A stretch of DNA of 64,000 bases. Source: Geobacillus subterraneus (GTDB lineage Bacteria; Bacillota; Bacilli; Bacillales; Anoxybacillaceae). Location: the NCBI RefSeq assembly GCF_001618685.1, contig NZ_CP014342.1:1798001-1862000 (forward strand), given 5' to 3'. Below, one piece after another: positions 51,396 to 60,492 of this stretch; position 1 is the first letter of the stretch, and each line of letters begins with the position of its first letter. Below the pieces are notes generated by a model. That model saw only the letters and a program-made list of their open reading frames with translations, made no database searches and was not told the DNA's origin. The position numbers and the translations under genes are program-made.

Positions 51396-52916
51396 TCACG
51401 TCAGCGAAGCCAGCACAGCCGGCAAAGCGTCAATCACGTCCGACGCCAGTACATCCCATGGAGAATGGCCGTGTTGAACAAGCCAATCAGCGGCCTTTCC
51501 ATGCACGAAAACCGCATTGCTCACCGCCGGCTGCACCGCCTCATGCTGCAACAAAAACGCCGCAACGATGCCAGTCAGCACATCGCCGCTTCCCCCTTTC
51601 GCCAATGCCGGGTTGCCGGTCGCGTTCACATATTGCGCCCCGTCCGGCGCCGTGACAATCGTATACGGCCCTTTTAAGACAACATACACACCATATTCCA
51701 TGGCCAATCGCTTCGATACGCCAAAGCGGTCATGCTCCACCTCGCGAACGGAACGATGGACGATGCGCGCCATCTCCCCCGGATGCGGAGTAATGACCGT
51801 CGGCGCGTTCCGTCCGCGCACCCGCTCAGCGTAATCGTCCCAAAAAAACAGAGCGTCTGCATCAATAACAAGCGGCACTGGATGGCGCACAAGTTCGCCC
51901 ACTAAGCGGCGCACGCCGTCTGTCCGGCCCATTCCCGGGCCGATGGCCATCGCATCGATGTCCAGCCCGTCCCAATCGGCCGCGCCGGCAAATGCGCCAT
52001 CCTCTGCCGGCCATAATCGGCACATCGCCTCCGGCACGCGATTGGCCGCCGCCTCGTACACCGTTTCCGGAACCGCCATCGTCACAAGACCAGCCCCGCT
52101 GCGAAGCGCCGCTTTCGCCGTCATCGTCACCGCCCCGCTCATCGCCTTGGATCCACCGACAATGAGCAGCTTGCCGTGCGTCCCTTTATGCGAGGACCGC
52201 GTTCGCTTTGGCATCGTCCGCACCACATCTCTCTGTTCCCACAAAAACCGGGCAGCCGCCTTCGCCTGCACCGCTGCGGGCGGAATGCCGATATCGACAA
52301 CAGCGATCTCTCCGTAATAATCCGCCGCCGGAAATGTATACGCCCCAAGCTTCGGGCATTGGATCGTGAGCGTGGCATCAGCGCAAATGGCGGTGTTGAC
52401 ATCACCGCCGTCCGCCGGCACCCCGCTCGGCACATCGATCGCGTATACCGTTGCGGACGTGTGGTTCACTTGTTCAATGATTTCTTTGTACGGTGGGCGC
52501 ACGTCTCCTTTGACGCCAATGCCAAGGAGCGCGTCAACGATGGCGTCGTAATGCGGCACGCGCGCCGCAAACACCTGTTCATTGCCCTCATAAGGCAGCC
52601 ATGAATAGCCGGATCGCTCGTACACCTCAAGCGCTAGGCGCGCCGCCCCTTTCACCTTTTCTCGCGGCGGGATGAGCCAGACATCGGTTTCATAGCCATA
52701 ACTTTTCAGCATGCGCGCGATGACGAACCCATCGCCGCCGTTATTGCCCGTCCCGGCGAGCACCGCGACCCTATCAGCACGCGTGATCCGCTCTTTCAGC
52801 GCCCGAAACAGCGCCTGTCCGGCGTTTTCCATCAGCGAGTCGTCGCGAATGCCGATCCGCTCCGTCACTTCTCGGTCGATGGCATACATTTCATCAGCTG
52901 TTACGATCGAAATCAT
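51396..52916 (-). CDS. nnr: Bifunctional NAD(P)H-hydrate epimerase / ADP-dependent dehydratase
   Basis: Metabolite repair enzyme of 506 aa. The N-terminal half is the YjeF_N epimerase (TADEMYAIDRE, then VAVLAGTGNNGGDGFVIARML near residue 48). The C-terminal half is the NnrD dehydratase with LLIVGGSKAMSGA near 245, DADALFFW near 350, TPHPGEMARI near 375 and NPALAKGGSGDVLTGIVAAFL near 440 (core GSGDVL). Together they recycle damaged NADHX and NADPHX. The frame is open to 53255, but ATG at 52916 with AAGGGGA upstream gives the normal N-terminus and avoids the divergent riboswitch region. Confidence 0.94.
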   Translation of the reverse strand: MISIVTADEMYAIDREVTERIGIRDDSLMENAGQALFRALKERITRADRVAVLAGTGNNGGDGFVIARMLKSYGYETDVWLIPPREKVKGAARLALEVYERSGYSWLPYEGNEQVFAARVPHYDAIVDALLGIGVKGDVRPPYKEIIEQVNHTSATVYAIDVPSGVPADGGDVNTAICADATLTIQCPKLGAYTFPAADYYGEIAVVDIGIPPAAVQAKAAARFLWEQRDVVRTMPKRTRSSHKGTHGKLLIVGGSKAMSGAVTMTAKAALRSGAGLVTMAVPETVYEAAANRVPEAMCRLWPAEDGAFAGAADWDGLDIDAMAIGPGMGRTDGVRRLVGELVRHPVPLVIDADALFFWDDYAERVRGRNAPTVITPHPGEMARIVHRSVREVEHDRFGVSKRLAMEYGVYVVLKGPYTIVTAPDGAQYVNATGNPALAKGGSGDVLTGIVAAFLLQHEAVQPAVSNAVFVHGKAADWLVQHGHSPWDVLASDVIDALPAVLASLT

Positions 52917-53046
52917 GGCCATTCCCCTTTCCATTTCCAGGCTATGTTTAGTGTACAATGTTTCCAAGCAAAAGACGAGCACAAATATTTCTCTAGAAAC
53001 GCAATTATGTATGCGCTTTCTAAGGAATGGGGCTATAAAATACATA

Positions 53047-53075
53047 TTGACAACAAACAGCTGCCGCATTATGAT
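53047..53075 (+). promoter_or_regulatory. Sigma-A promoter of metNIQ
   Basis: TTGACA at 53047-53052 and TATGAT at 53070-53075, spacer 17 bp, placing the transcript start about 25 bp before the riboswitch. Confidence 0.85.
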
Positions 53076-53105
53076 GAATCTTGTAAAAATTACATACGGC
53101 AACCC

Positions 53106-53211
53106 GCTTATCAAGAGTGACCGAGGGAACAGGCCCGATGACGTCCGGCAACCTCCCCTTGAGGGAACGGTGCCAATTCCTGCAGAATGGCTTTCATTCT
53201 GAAAGATAAGT
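53106..53211 (+). promoter_or_regulatory. SAM-I (S-box) riboswitch
   Basis: Recognised by CTTATCAAGAGTGACCGAGG, then CCGATGACGTCCGGCAACC, GGTGCCAATTCCTGCAG and the closing GATAAG that pairs with CTTATC as P1. It is followed by a terminator, so high S-adenosylmethionine would switch off metNIQ. Confidence 0.96.
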
Positions 53212-53228
53212 CGGAAGTTTACATACCG

Positions 53229-53259
53229 ATGCCTCTTTCTGAATGAAAGAGGCATTTTT
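53229..53259 (+). terminator. Riboswitch-controlled terminator
   Basis: An 11-bp stem, ATGCCTCTTTC and complement, with a five-base loop and T run, 18 bp after the S-box P1 helix. Confidence 0.92.
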
Positions 53260-53299
53260 GTTTGCTAAATTCCGCCAATCAGCATAGGGGGAAACGGAC

Positions 53300-54313
53300 A
53301 TGATCGATATTCAAAACGTTACAAAGGTGTATACAACGAAAAAGAAACAAACGATTGCAGTGGACAACGTATCGCTGACTATTCGCGACGGTGAAATTTT
53401 TGGCATTATCGGCTACAGCGGCGCCGGAAAAAGCACGCTGTTGCGCTGCTTGAACGCCCTAGAGCGGCCCACATCCGGGCGCGTTCTCATTGATGGCATT
53501 GATTTAACGGCGTTAGATGGCAAAGAACTGCGACAAGCGCGTCAGAAAATCGGCATGATTTTCCAACACTTTTCTTTAGTCAGCTCGAAAACGGTATTTG
53601 AAAATATCGCCTTCGCCTTAAAAGCGGCCAAAAAAACGAAAGCGGACATCGAAAAACGGGTCAATGAGCTGCTTGACATGGTCGGGCTATCCGACAAGCG
53701 GGACGCCTATCCAGCGCAACTGAGCGGCGGACAAAAACAGCGCGTCGGCATCGCCCGGGCGCTCGCCAACAATCCGACCGTTCTGTTATGCGACGAAGCC
53801 ACATCAGCGCTTGACCCAAGCACGACCAAATCCATTTTGGAACTACTGAAACAGATTAACCGTGAGCTCGGTATTACGATCGTCTTGATCACCCACGAAA
53901 TGGAAGTGGTCAAACATATATGCGACCGCGTTGCCGTCATGCAAAACGGCAAAGTGATTGAAATCGGCACTGTGTATGATCTGTTTACCAATCCGAAAGA
54001 GGAATTGACGAAATCGTTTATCCATAGTGTCTTGCATGTTGACTTGCCTGCACATTTATGGGAAAAGCATACAGGGACGATCGTGAAAATCCAGTTCCAA
54101 GGGGAAAGCGCGACGGAAACAATTGTTTCCGATATGCTGCAGCAATTCACAGTAAAAGGAAATATTTTGCATGCTAAAATTGAGTATATTCAAGACAAAC
54201 CGCTCGGTATGTTTGTGATGGAGCTGATCGGAGAAGAAGACGAAATTAGGCGGGCGATGGACTATATCGCCAACCGGACGAACGGATTGGAGGTGATTTC
54301 GCATGCTGCTTGA
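53300..54313 (+). CDS. metN: Methionine ABC transporter ATP-binding protein
   Basis: MetN, 337 aa, ATPase of the methionine importer. Walker A is GYSGAGKST near residue 38, signature LSGGQKQRVGIARAL near 140, Walker B VLLCDEATSALDP near 160. The C-terminal ~90 residues form the NIL domain that senses internal methionine. AGGGGG precedes the ATG at 53300. Under an S-box riboswitch, and overlapping metI by 11 bp, which fixes the substrate group as methionine. Confidence 0.96.
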   Translation: MIDIQNVTKVYTTKKKQTIAVDNVSLTIRDGEIFGIIGYSGAGKSTLLRCLNALERPTSGRVLIDGIDLTALDGKELRQARQKIGMIFQHFSLVSSKTVFENIAFALKAAKKTKADIEKRVNELLDMVGLSDKRDAYPAQLSGGQKQRVGIARALANNPTVLLCDEATSALDPSTTKSILELLKQINRELGITIVLITHEMEVVKHICDRVAVMQNGKVIEIGTVYDLFTNPKEELTKSFIHSVLHVDLPAHLWEKHTGTIVKIQFQGESATETIVSDMLQQFTVKGNILHAKIEYIQDKPLGMFVMELIGEEDEIRRAMDYIANRTNGLEVISHAA

Positions 54314-54968
54314 TACATTCATAGGCTTGCTTCCGGAGTTGAATAAGGCGTTTTTCGAAACGATTTATATGGTGGCCATTTCCTTGTTCGTCGCGATCAT
54401 TGTTGGGTTGCCGCTTGGCGTTTTGCTTTTTGTCACCGACCGCGGCTTGTTTTTGGAACATGCCATATTGAAATCGGTTCTTGGCTTTCTTGTCAATATG
54501 ATTCGATCGATTCCGTTTATCATTTTGCTTGTCGGCCTCTTGCCGCTGACAAAGCTCATCACCGGAACTACGATCGGGCCGACGGCAGCCTCTGTTTCCT
54601 TATCGGTGGCGGCTATTCCATTTTTCGCGCGAATGGTGGAAACCTCGATGCGCGAAATTGACAAAGGCGTCATTGAAGCGGCAGTAGCGGTTGGCGCGAC
54701 GCCATGGATGATCATTAAAGATGTTCTGCTCCCGGAAGCCCGGCCCGGTATTGTGCAAGGAATAACGATTACAACGATCAGTTTAGTCGGCTATTCCGCA
54801 ATGGCAGGGATTGTCGGCGGCGGCGGTGTCGGCGATTTAGCCATTCGTTTCGGCTACTACCGTTATGATAATACGATCATGATCACCACCGTCGTGATTT
54901 TAATTTGTCTTGTCCAAATCGTTCAGTTTGCTGGCGACCGCATCGCCCGTCTTGTCGACAAGCGATAG
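54303..54968 (+). CDS. metI: Methionine ABC transporter permease
   Basis: MetI (MetP in B. subtilis), 221 aa, with five hydrophobic segments. The permease loop EAAVAVGATPWMIIKDVLLPEARPGI (core GATPWMIIKDVLLPEA) near residue 130 contacts the ATPase. The last part, GYSAMAGIVGGGGVGDLAIRFGYYRY, is typical of the family. GGAGGTGATT precedes the ATG at 54303 inside the end of metN, so the two are translationally coupled. Confidence 0.95.
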   Translation: MLLDTFIGLLPELNKAFFETIYMVAISLFVAIIVGLPLGVLLFVTDRGLFLEHAILKSVLGFLVNMIRSIPFIILLVGLLPLTKLITGTTIGPTAASVSLSVAAIPFFARMVETSMREIDKGVIEAAVAVGATPWMIIKDVLLPEARPGIVQGITITTISLVGYSAMAGIVGGGGVGDLAIRFGYYRYDNTIMITTVVILICLVQIVQFAGDRIARLVDKR

Positions 54969-55006
54969 GCCGCTCACTATAAAACTCACTTGTATAGGAG
55001 GACTTC

Positions 55007-55855
55007 ATGATGAAAAAATGGTTGATGGCACTCGCATTGCTTCTTATGTTCGGCGCGCTTGCCGCCTGCGGCAACAGCAACTCCGCATCCGAGAGCAGCG
55101 CTGAACCGAAAGGGAAAAAAGTGTTGACGATCGGGGCGACTTCCGGCCCATACAGCGATATGGTCAATAAGGCGATCAAGCCCATTTTGGAGAAAAAAGG
55201 GTATGAGGTAAAGGTCGTCGAATTCAGTGATTATATCCAACCAAACTTGGCTTTAGCTAACGGCGACTTGGATGCAAACTTGTTCCAGCACAAAATTTAT
55301 ATGGAGAATTTTGCGAAAGAGCACAACTTAGATCTTTCCGAGGTCATCGTTGTGCCGACCGCCCCGATGGGCATTTATTCGAACAAGTTTAAAACGCTGG
55401 ATGAAGTGGCCGACGGAAGTGAAATCGCCATCCCGAACGACCCAACGAACTTGGCGCGGGCGTTGTTAATTTTGCAAGATCATGGCTTAATCCAACTTGA
55501 TCCGGCGGTCAATCCGCTCACAGTGTCGGAAAAAGACGTTAAGAAAAATGTAAAACATCTTCAATTTAAGCCAATTGAAGCGGGCCAACTGCCACGCACG
55601 GTCGAAAGCGTTGATTTGGCTGCCGTCCCTGGCAACTTTGCCTTAGCAGCGAAAATGGATTTAACCGACGCCTTGGCGTTGGAAAACATGCCGGATGACT
55701 ACCGAAACCGCATTGTTGTCAATACAAAAGATTTGAACCAACCATTTGTCAACGATCTCAAAGAAGCAGTCGAGTCGAAAGAATTTGAGAAGGTAATTGA
55801 TCAGGAGTTTCAAGGGTTCGGCAAACCGAAATGGATGTTAGAACGAAACAAATAA
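55007..55855 (+). CDS. metQ: Methionine-binding lipoprotein
   Basis: MetQ, 282 aa, the membrane-anchored binding protein. Lipoprotein signal peptide with lipobox LAAC (cysteine near residue 21), then GATSGPYSDMVNKAIKPILEKKGYEVKVVEF typical of NlpA/MetQ (core GATSGPYSDM), QPNLALANGDLDANLFQHKIYME near 75, and VPTAPMGIYS near 115. AGGAGG lies just before two ATGs at 55007 and 55010; either may be used. Third gene of the metNIQ operon, followed by a terminator. Confidence 0.95.
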   Translation: MMKKWLMALALLLMFGALAACGNSNSASESSAEPKGKKVLTIGATSGPYSDMVNKAIKPILEKKGYEVKVVEFSDYIQPNLALANGDLDANLFQHKIYMENFAKEHNLDLSEVIVVPTAPMGIYSNKFKTLDEVADGSEIAIPNDPTNLARALLILQDHGLIQLDPAVNPLTVSEKDVKKNVKHLQFKPIEAGQLPRTVESVDLAAVPGNFALAAKMDLTDALALENMPDDYRNRIVVNTKDLNQPFVNDLKEAVESKEFEKVIDQEFQGFGKPKWMLERNK

Positions 55856-55864
55856 CGCAAGGGC

Positions 55865-55892
55865 GCGCCGCCGTACAGGCGGCGCTTTCTTC
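55865..55892 (+). terminator. Terminator of metNIQ
   Basis: GCGCCGCC and GGCGGCGC around a five-base loop, then TTTCTTCT. Confidence 0.8.
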
Positions 55893-55938
55893 TGTAGACG
55901 ATCGGGCTGAAAACGCAGTATAGTAGAAGTGTTCCGTA

Positions 55939-56106
55939 TATCTTCTTTTCTATTATTTAGGATCCAGCCTCGCCGGAACGGCCGGCGGCTACGTTTGGGC
56001 TCACTTTCATTGGGGCGGTGTCATCGCCTTTGTTTTGGCATTGCTTGCCTTCTCCTATCCACTTATCCAGTTTGCAGAAAAACGGCGGCCATCGCATGGA
56101 AGATGA
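55939..56106 (+). pseudogene. C-terminal remnant of an MFS transporter
   Basis: About 55 codons read YYLGSSLAGTAGGYVWAHFHWGGV, then a hydrophobic helix (IAFVLALLAFSYPLIQFA) and a short basic tail ending in TGA at 56104. This is the usual last-helix region of a major facilitator exporter (YYLGSSLAGTAGG is common there). The frame is closed by stops just upstream and has no start, so the first ~350 residues are lost. Confidence 0.65.
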
Positions 56107-56118
56107 CCGCCACTTCGC

Positions 56119-56514
56119 TTACGGTTGCTTCGCCATGACTTGCAGCCCAAATTGCAGGCAATCTTCACAAATCGCGGCCAGCGGCCCATTAACGAGCCGC
56201 GGCTTTTCTTTCAGGCAAAACGAACAGCGGCCGTCGCGGGCTTCTTGCGCTTCGAGCGCCAAAGCCTCTTCCAGCTTGTCGAGCGGGAAGGCGGCAAGCG
56301 CCTCATACACGTTATTAAGCAAATGATCGTCAATATAGCCGCATTTTCCTTCCCAACGCAGCGCCGTCAATTTCGCCGCCACCGCCATCCCTTCGTAAAA
56401 CCGGCGGCGGGCTTCGTCCCCGCTCTGTTCAGCCATCGCAGCGACCTCATCGGCAAACCGCTCCAACGCCGCGGCCGTGCATTCATCGAGCCACCGTGTT
56501 GTTCCGCTTGTCAT
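56119..56514 (-). CDS. Unknown protein with C-terminal ClpX-type C4 zinc finger
   Basis: Protein of 131 aa. The first ~90 residues are all-helical with no family I know. The last ~35 contain CSFCLKEKPRLVNGPLAAICEDCL, closely like the C4 zinc-binding domain of ClpX (CSFCG...V.GP...ICDEC), which binds substrates and adaptors. There is no ATPase domain. This combination suggests an adaptor or dimerising role, which is inference. Start at 56514 (MTSGTTRW). It lies alone between two gene remnants. Confidence 0.7.
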   Translation of the reverse strand: MTSGTTRWLDECTAAALERFADEVAAMAEQSGDEARRRFYEGMAVAAKLTALRWEGKCGYIDDHLLNNVYEALAAFPLDKLEEALALEAQEARDGRCSFCLKEKPRLVNGPLAAICEDCLQFGLQVMAKQP

Positions 56515-56572
56515 GATCTCCCCCCTTGTTTCTTTCCCTTTTCAATACGACAAACGGACCGATTTTCCTTCT

Positions 56573-56977
56573 TCACCGCGGCAATTCGTCTAGAAAACGG
56601 GCGCGCAGCTCAGGGGGCGGCAGCGGACAGCGATTTTGCCGGCGAATGAGGCGGTGGCGGCGGACAGCGATTTGGTCATAGACAAAGTCGCGAAGCGGCC
56701 GCGGAACGAGAAACCCGGCCGCGGCCAGCCCATTCCATGGCCAGACCAGACGCCGGCCGATGCGCAAAACGGCATCCGACTTTATATAATAGCGGGCGTC
56801 TTCGATGAGGACGATCGTGTCTCCCGCTGGCACGTTCCCCTTTTCCAACAACGCCCGGCCGACGGTGCTTTGCTGCGAGGCAAAACGGAATACCGCCTTC
56901 CGGTCGCGAGCGGCCACCCACCGGACACCCGCATGACAAAACAAGCAATCGCCATCAAACAAAATGATCGGAGGCAT
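56573..56977 (-). CDS. DCC-family (DUF393) thiol-disulfide oxidoreductase-like protein
   Basis: Small protein of 134 aa with the DCC signature LFDGDCLFCHAGVRW near residue 6, i.e. DxxCxxC, as in B. subtilis YuxK. The middle has the family's RFASQQSTVGRALL and the C-terminal RPLRDFVYDQIAVRRHRL. Thought to be thioredoxin-like, though function is unproven. The start at 56977 gives the normal N-terminus. It is followed upstream on the same strand by a SRAP remnant. Confidence 0.88.
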   Translation of the reverse strand: MPPIILFDGDCLFCHAGVRWVAARDRKAVFRFASQQSTVGRALLEKGNVPAGDTIVLIEDARYYIKSDAVLRIGRRLVWPWNGLAAAGFLVPRPLRDFVYDQIAVRRHRLIRRQNRCPLPPPELRARFLDELPR

Positions 56978-56992
56978 CCCTTTTCCCTCCCG

Positions 56993-57253
56993 TTATCGGC
57001 TGTTGACCGGCTCAATGCAGGCGCTGACATCGTTTTTTGGCGAATTGACAAGCGGCGCCACCTCGTACATTTGCATTTGGTCGCTCAGATACGGCTGCAG
57101 GAACGTTTTCAAATACTCGCTATCATCGAAGCTTGGATCGAGCCAGTCGTCATGCCGCTCGGAAGGCAGGATGACCGGCATCCGGTCGTGAATGGGAGCG
57201 ATAAGCTCGTTCGCCCTCGTCGTAATGATCGTGCACGTCTCCAGCGGCCCACT
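56993..57253 (-). pseudogene. SRAP (YedK/HMCES) protein, C-terminal remnant
   Basis: About 86 codons read LETCTIITTRANELIAPIHDRMPVIL in pieces (core TIITTRANELIAPIHDRMPVIL-P-SE), then the C-terminal part ending EVAPLVNSPKNDVSACIEPVNSR-like sequence. This is the second half of a SRAP domain, which crosslinks abasic sites in single-stranded DNA through Cys2. The N-terminal half with that cysteine is missing, and a stop codon at 57254 closes the frame, so the product cannot work. Confidence 0.75.
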
Positions 57254-57271
57254 TTACGAATGGCGGCCACC

Positions 57272-58207
57272 TTAAGAAGAAGTGTTTTCCAATGAGCGCA
57301 AAAATGTCAACACTCGTTCGACATACTCATCGCCGTAGAGGGAAAAACTTTTCACATGATCGGCTTTTTCCGTCAGCCATAGTTGAAAGACATCGGAATG
57401 AGTACGGTACAACTTCACACTTTCTTCGTAAGGAATCGAACGGTCGTCTTTGCTGTGGATGAACAAAATCGGCCTCGGCGCTATACGATCGACCGCACGA
57501 ATAGGGGAAGACAAGTCTAAATCAAGATCCGCCAGCGCGGGAACGATCGCTAAAATCAAATACGTAAACGGCACATCGGGCAAATGCGTCCATACGGGCA
57601 TGTTGGCGCGCAAATACGATTCGAGGTCGCTAAACGGGCTGTCCGCAATCACCCCGCGAACATCACCATCCTCTGCCGCCGCCAAAATCGACGTCGCCGC
57701 CCCCATCGAAACACCGTACAGCGCGATCGGTTCATGGAAGTGTTTCTTCGCGTAATCGATGACGCCAAGCAAATCATCTTTCTCTTTGACGCCGATCGTA
57801 ATCATATCGCCTCCCGACTCACCGCTGGCGCGGAAATCAAACAAGACGACGCGATACCCTTCGGCAGCGAGCCGCTTGGCGAGCGGCAAAAACGGTACAT
57901 TTTCTTGGACGCGGTTGTTGCCGTATCCGTGGGCAAAAACGACTGTCATACGCGCCGGTTTCTGCGGTGAAATGATCCAGCCTTTAAGCCTCGTCTTCCC
58001 GTCTTTGCTGATAAAGGTGGCATTTTCATATGTCATCCCGTAGTCATGAGGCGTCTCGGTAATCGGCTGGCGCTCTTTATGGGTCAGCTGCCAGCCGACG
58101 TAAACGGACACCCCGATGCAAGCCAACACTCCGAGCGCCACAATCGCCAACGATAACGGAACCCACACGCGCCGTAGTAGACGATGTGGTGTGCGTCCTA
58201 ATTCCAT
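57272..58207 (-). CDS. Membrane-anchored alpha/beta hydrolase
   Basis: Hydrolase of 311 aa resembling B. subtilis YqkD. An N-terminal membrane helix spans residues ~15-40. The alpha/beta fold shows FAHGYGNNR near 92, the nucleophile in LYGVSMGAA near 165, the acid in FIHSKDDRSIP near 250 and the histidine in EKADHVKSF near 283. Triad complete. Substrate unknown, likely an ester or peptide outside the membrane. Start at 58207 (MELGRTPHR). Lies 37 bp downstream of the antiporter gene and may be co-transcribed with it. Confidence 0.87.
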   Translation of the reverse strand: MELGRTPHRLLRRVWVPLSLAIVALGVLACIGVSVYVGWQLTHKERQPITETPHDYGMTYENATFISKDGKTRLKGWIISPQKPARMTVVFAHGYGNNRVQENVPFLPLAKRLAAEGYRVVLFDFRASGESGGDMITIGVKEKDDLLGVIDYAKKHFHEPIALYGVSMGAATSILAAAEDGDVRGVIADSPFSDLESYLRANMPVWTHLPDVPFTYLILAIVPALADLDLDLSSPIRAVDRIAPRPILFIHSKDDRSIPYEESVKLYRTHSDVFQLWLTEKADHVKSFSLYGDEYVERVLTFLRSLENTSS

Positions 58208-58244
58208 TGCGTTCTCCCCTCACTGGTATTGATATCGATCATTT

Positions 58245-60086
58245 TTATGCTTTCTCCAGCCGATGGCGCAACTGCTCGACATATTCGCCCGAACCTGTTA
58301 CAATCAGCCGATCGCCTTTTTGCAATTCCGTATCACCATGAGGCACGATAAATTCGTTTTCACGGAAAATGCGGACAATAATACAGTCGCCCATAAATGG
58401 GAAGCGACGGAGTGGAATCCCATCATAATCCGGATTATTCATGGCCACTTCATGCAGTGTTGTATCTTTGTTGATCATCATCCGCGCCACCCTTGGTGAT
58501 TCGATGGACGCCCGCAGCATGGAACTGGCTGAGCGGAGCACGGATAACACTTCAATACCCTCGTCGTTCAACCGTTCCACTTGTTTCGGGCTTTCTGCAA
58601 GCACTAAAATTCGCCCAACCCCTTGTTCCTTCGCAGCCAGCGCCATATCAGCGTTCACCTTCTCATTTCCAGTCCAAGCAACAACAATGTCAGCCGCAAA
58701 CGCTCCCTGCTCTTCCAACGCTTCCTTTGTGTAATCAGCGATGTGAACGATGGAGAAAACGTCACCCGCTCCTGTTCGTTCCATGTCTTCCCGCGTTGCA
58801 TGAAACAGCCTTACGTCGTATCGATGCAAATCAAGCTCCCGGGCAGCCGCCAAGGTAAACTGATTCACTCCGATGAGGGATACAGCGATTTTTTCTTCGT
58901 CCTCCGGGCGAACAAACAACTTTTTAAACAAAATCGGTGCAACAATGCTAGACAAAACAGCTACTAAAACAAGCGCCCCTTCCATCGTCTCATCGATCAT
59001 CCCGATCCGTTTGGCGATGGCAGCTGCCGCAATGACAAGCGACAATGTCGACACAAGCAAAAATGAGGCAGCCAACGTCATTCTCGTATCATACCAAATG
59101 CGGAGCAAAAAAACGGGGACGACTTTCGATACGACCAGCGCCAAAAAAAGAAGCGGAATCATCATTAAAATCGTTGGTTCGGTGATGAGCGAACGTAAAT
59201 TCAAATCAACACCGACCATGACAAAGAAGATCGGGATGAGAAAACCGTAGCCAAACGAATCAAGCTGGTGGCGCAACTCCTTATTCGGCGACAACAGCGA
59301 AACGAGCACTCCGGCTAAAAATGCTCCTAAAATGTTTTCTGCACCAAACGTTTCGGACAATGCGACGAGCACAATCATCAAAGTAAATACCGCTCGGGTC
59401 CCGATTTGAATCGTTCCCTTGGCCATTGTCTCGACAAATGATCGTCTCTTAAAGTGTTTTCCAACGAAATAAAACACAACCCCACAAGCAAATAAGCCAA
59501 GCAACAGCCATGTACTTCCGTGTTCAGGCTCATAAAGCGAAACGAATACAGCCAGCAAAATCATCGTCGCTAAATCAGCAATCACGGCAACAAGTAAAAT
59601 GGCCTGCCCAATCGTCGTCTCCATCAAGTTGGTATCTTTTAACGTCGGCACAACGACCCCAAGGGAAATCGTTGAAATGATGAGCGTCATGAAAAACGCG
59701 TTGTCTATATAACCAAAGACGACAAACAAATAAGAAAGACCGTAAGACAAAGCAAAAATCGCCACAAAAATGAGTGGAGCAACTACAAACGGATTCGGTT
59801 CTTTTCGATGTTTGCCGGCTGTTTTCGGTTGATTGGCAAACATCGAAAAGTCAATTTCCAGCCCACTTAAAAACATTAAGAATAAAAAACCAAGCGTAGA
59901 CAACGTCTCAATCCACATGTCCGGCTGTACAAGATCAAAGCCCGTTTTTCCGATCACAATGCCAACAAGAATTTCCGCCACCACGACCGGGATCACTTGC
60001 AGCCGAAGCCGGTTTAATACAATGGGCGTCAAAAACGCCGCAACAACAACAATCAATAACGAAGTGAGCGATGACTGTTCGGCCAT
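58245..60086 (-). CDS. CPA2-family cation/proton antiporter with TrkA domains
   Basis: Monovalent cation:proton antiporter, 613 aa, like B. subtilis YjbQ. About twelve helices cover residues 1-380, with GFLFLMFLSGLEIDFS near 66 and ALSETFGAENILGAFLAGVLVSL near 245. A TrkA-N domain follows (VSLIGVNQFTLAAARELD near 395), in which the usual GxGxxG nucleotide loop is changed to GVNQFT, so NAD binding may be weakened. A TrkA-C domain closes the protein (IPLRRFPFMGDCIIVRI near 555). Probably exports K+ or Na+; the ion is not decided by sequence. Confidence 0.9.
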   Translation of the reverse strand: MAEQSSLTSLLIVVVAAFLTPIVLNRLRLQVIPVVVAEILVGIVIGKTGFDLVQPDMWIETLSTLGFLFLMFLSGLEIDFSMFANQPKTAGKHRKEPNPFVVAPLIFVAIFALSYGLSYLFVVFGYIDNAFFMTLIISTISLGVVVPTLKDTNLMETTIGQAILLVAVIADLATMILLAVFVSLYEPEHGSTWLLLGLFACGVVFYFVGKHFKRRSFVETMAKGTIQIGTRAVFTLMIVLVALSETFGAENILGAFLAGVLVSLLSPNKELRHQLDSFGYGFLIPIFFVMVGVDLNLRSLITEPTILMMIPLLFLALVVSKVVPVFLLRIWYDTRMTLAASFLLVSTLSLVIAAAAIAKRIGMIDETMEGALVLVAVLSSIVAPILFKKLFVRPEDEEKIAVSLIGVNQFTLAAARELDLHRYDVRLFHATREDMERTGAGDVFSIVHIADYTKEALEEQGAFAADIVVAWTGNEKVNADMALAAKEQGVGRILVLAESPKQVERLNDEGIEVLSVLRSASSMLRASIESPRVARMMINKDTTLHEVAMNNPDYDGIPLRRFPFMGDCIIVRIFRENEFIVPHGDTELQKGDRLIVTGSGEYVEQLRHRLEKA

Positions 60087-60427
60087 AACGTTCCCCTTTC
60101 CAAACGAACATTCCTAAAAGGCCGTCGCAACCATGTCCCTGCCAAACACAACAGAGCGGCCCATCCGTTTTTAGCGGCGGCCACCGCCAAAATCATTTTA
60201 CGGCCTTCTAGACTTTTCATCTTAACGAATTTTCAGGCGCGGCGCAACCAAATCGCTGTTTCCATTTGGCAAACGCGGTGCACTTCGGCCGATTTGAAGC
60301 AGTCATCGTTTTTGCAGAGAACGAACAAGATGGCATCGAAGTGAGAAATGACTCTTTCTTTGGGGTAGTATATGTGCTTGACATGTTGCCACTTAACCAA
60401 TGTTCGTGTAGGCAGCTATCCATCCAG
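60087..60427. other. 341-bp gap without a recognised gene
   Basis: Both strands have short open frames, none with a ribosome site or a family I recognise. It should include the promoter of the antiporter gene, but no clear -35/-10 pair was found. Confidence 0.5.
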
Positions 60428-60466
60428 CAAAAAGAGATGCCCGCAGACGAACGCGCATCTCTTTTC
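60428..60466 (-). terminator. Terminator of the acyl-CoA dehydrogenase gene
   Basis: AAAAGAGATGC pairs with GCATCTCTTTT around a 14-base loop; T run on the minus strand. Confidence 0.85.
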
Positions 60467-60492
60467 CCCATTGTCCCTCACTTGCCATCCGC

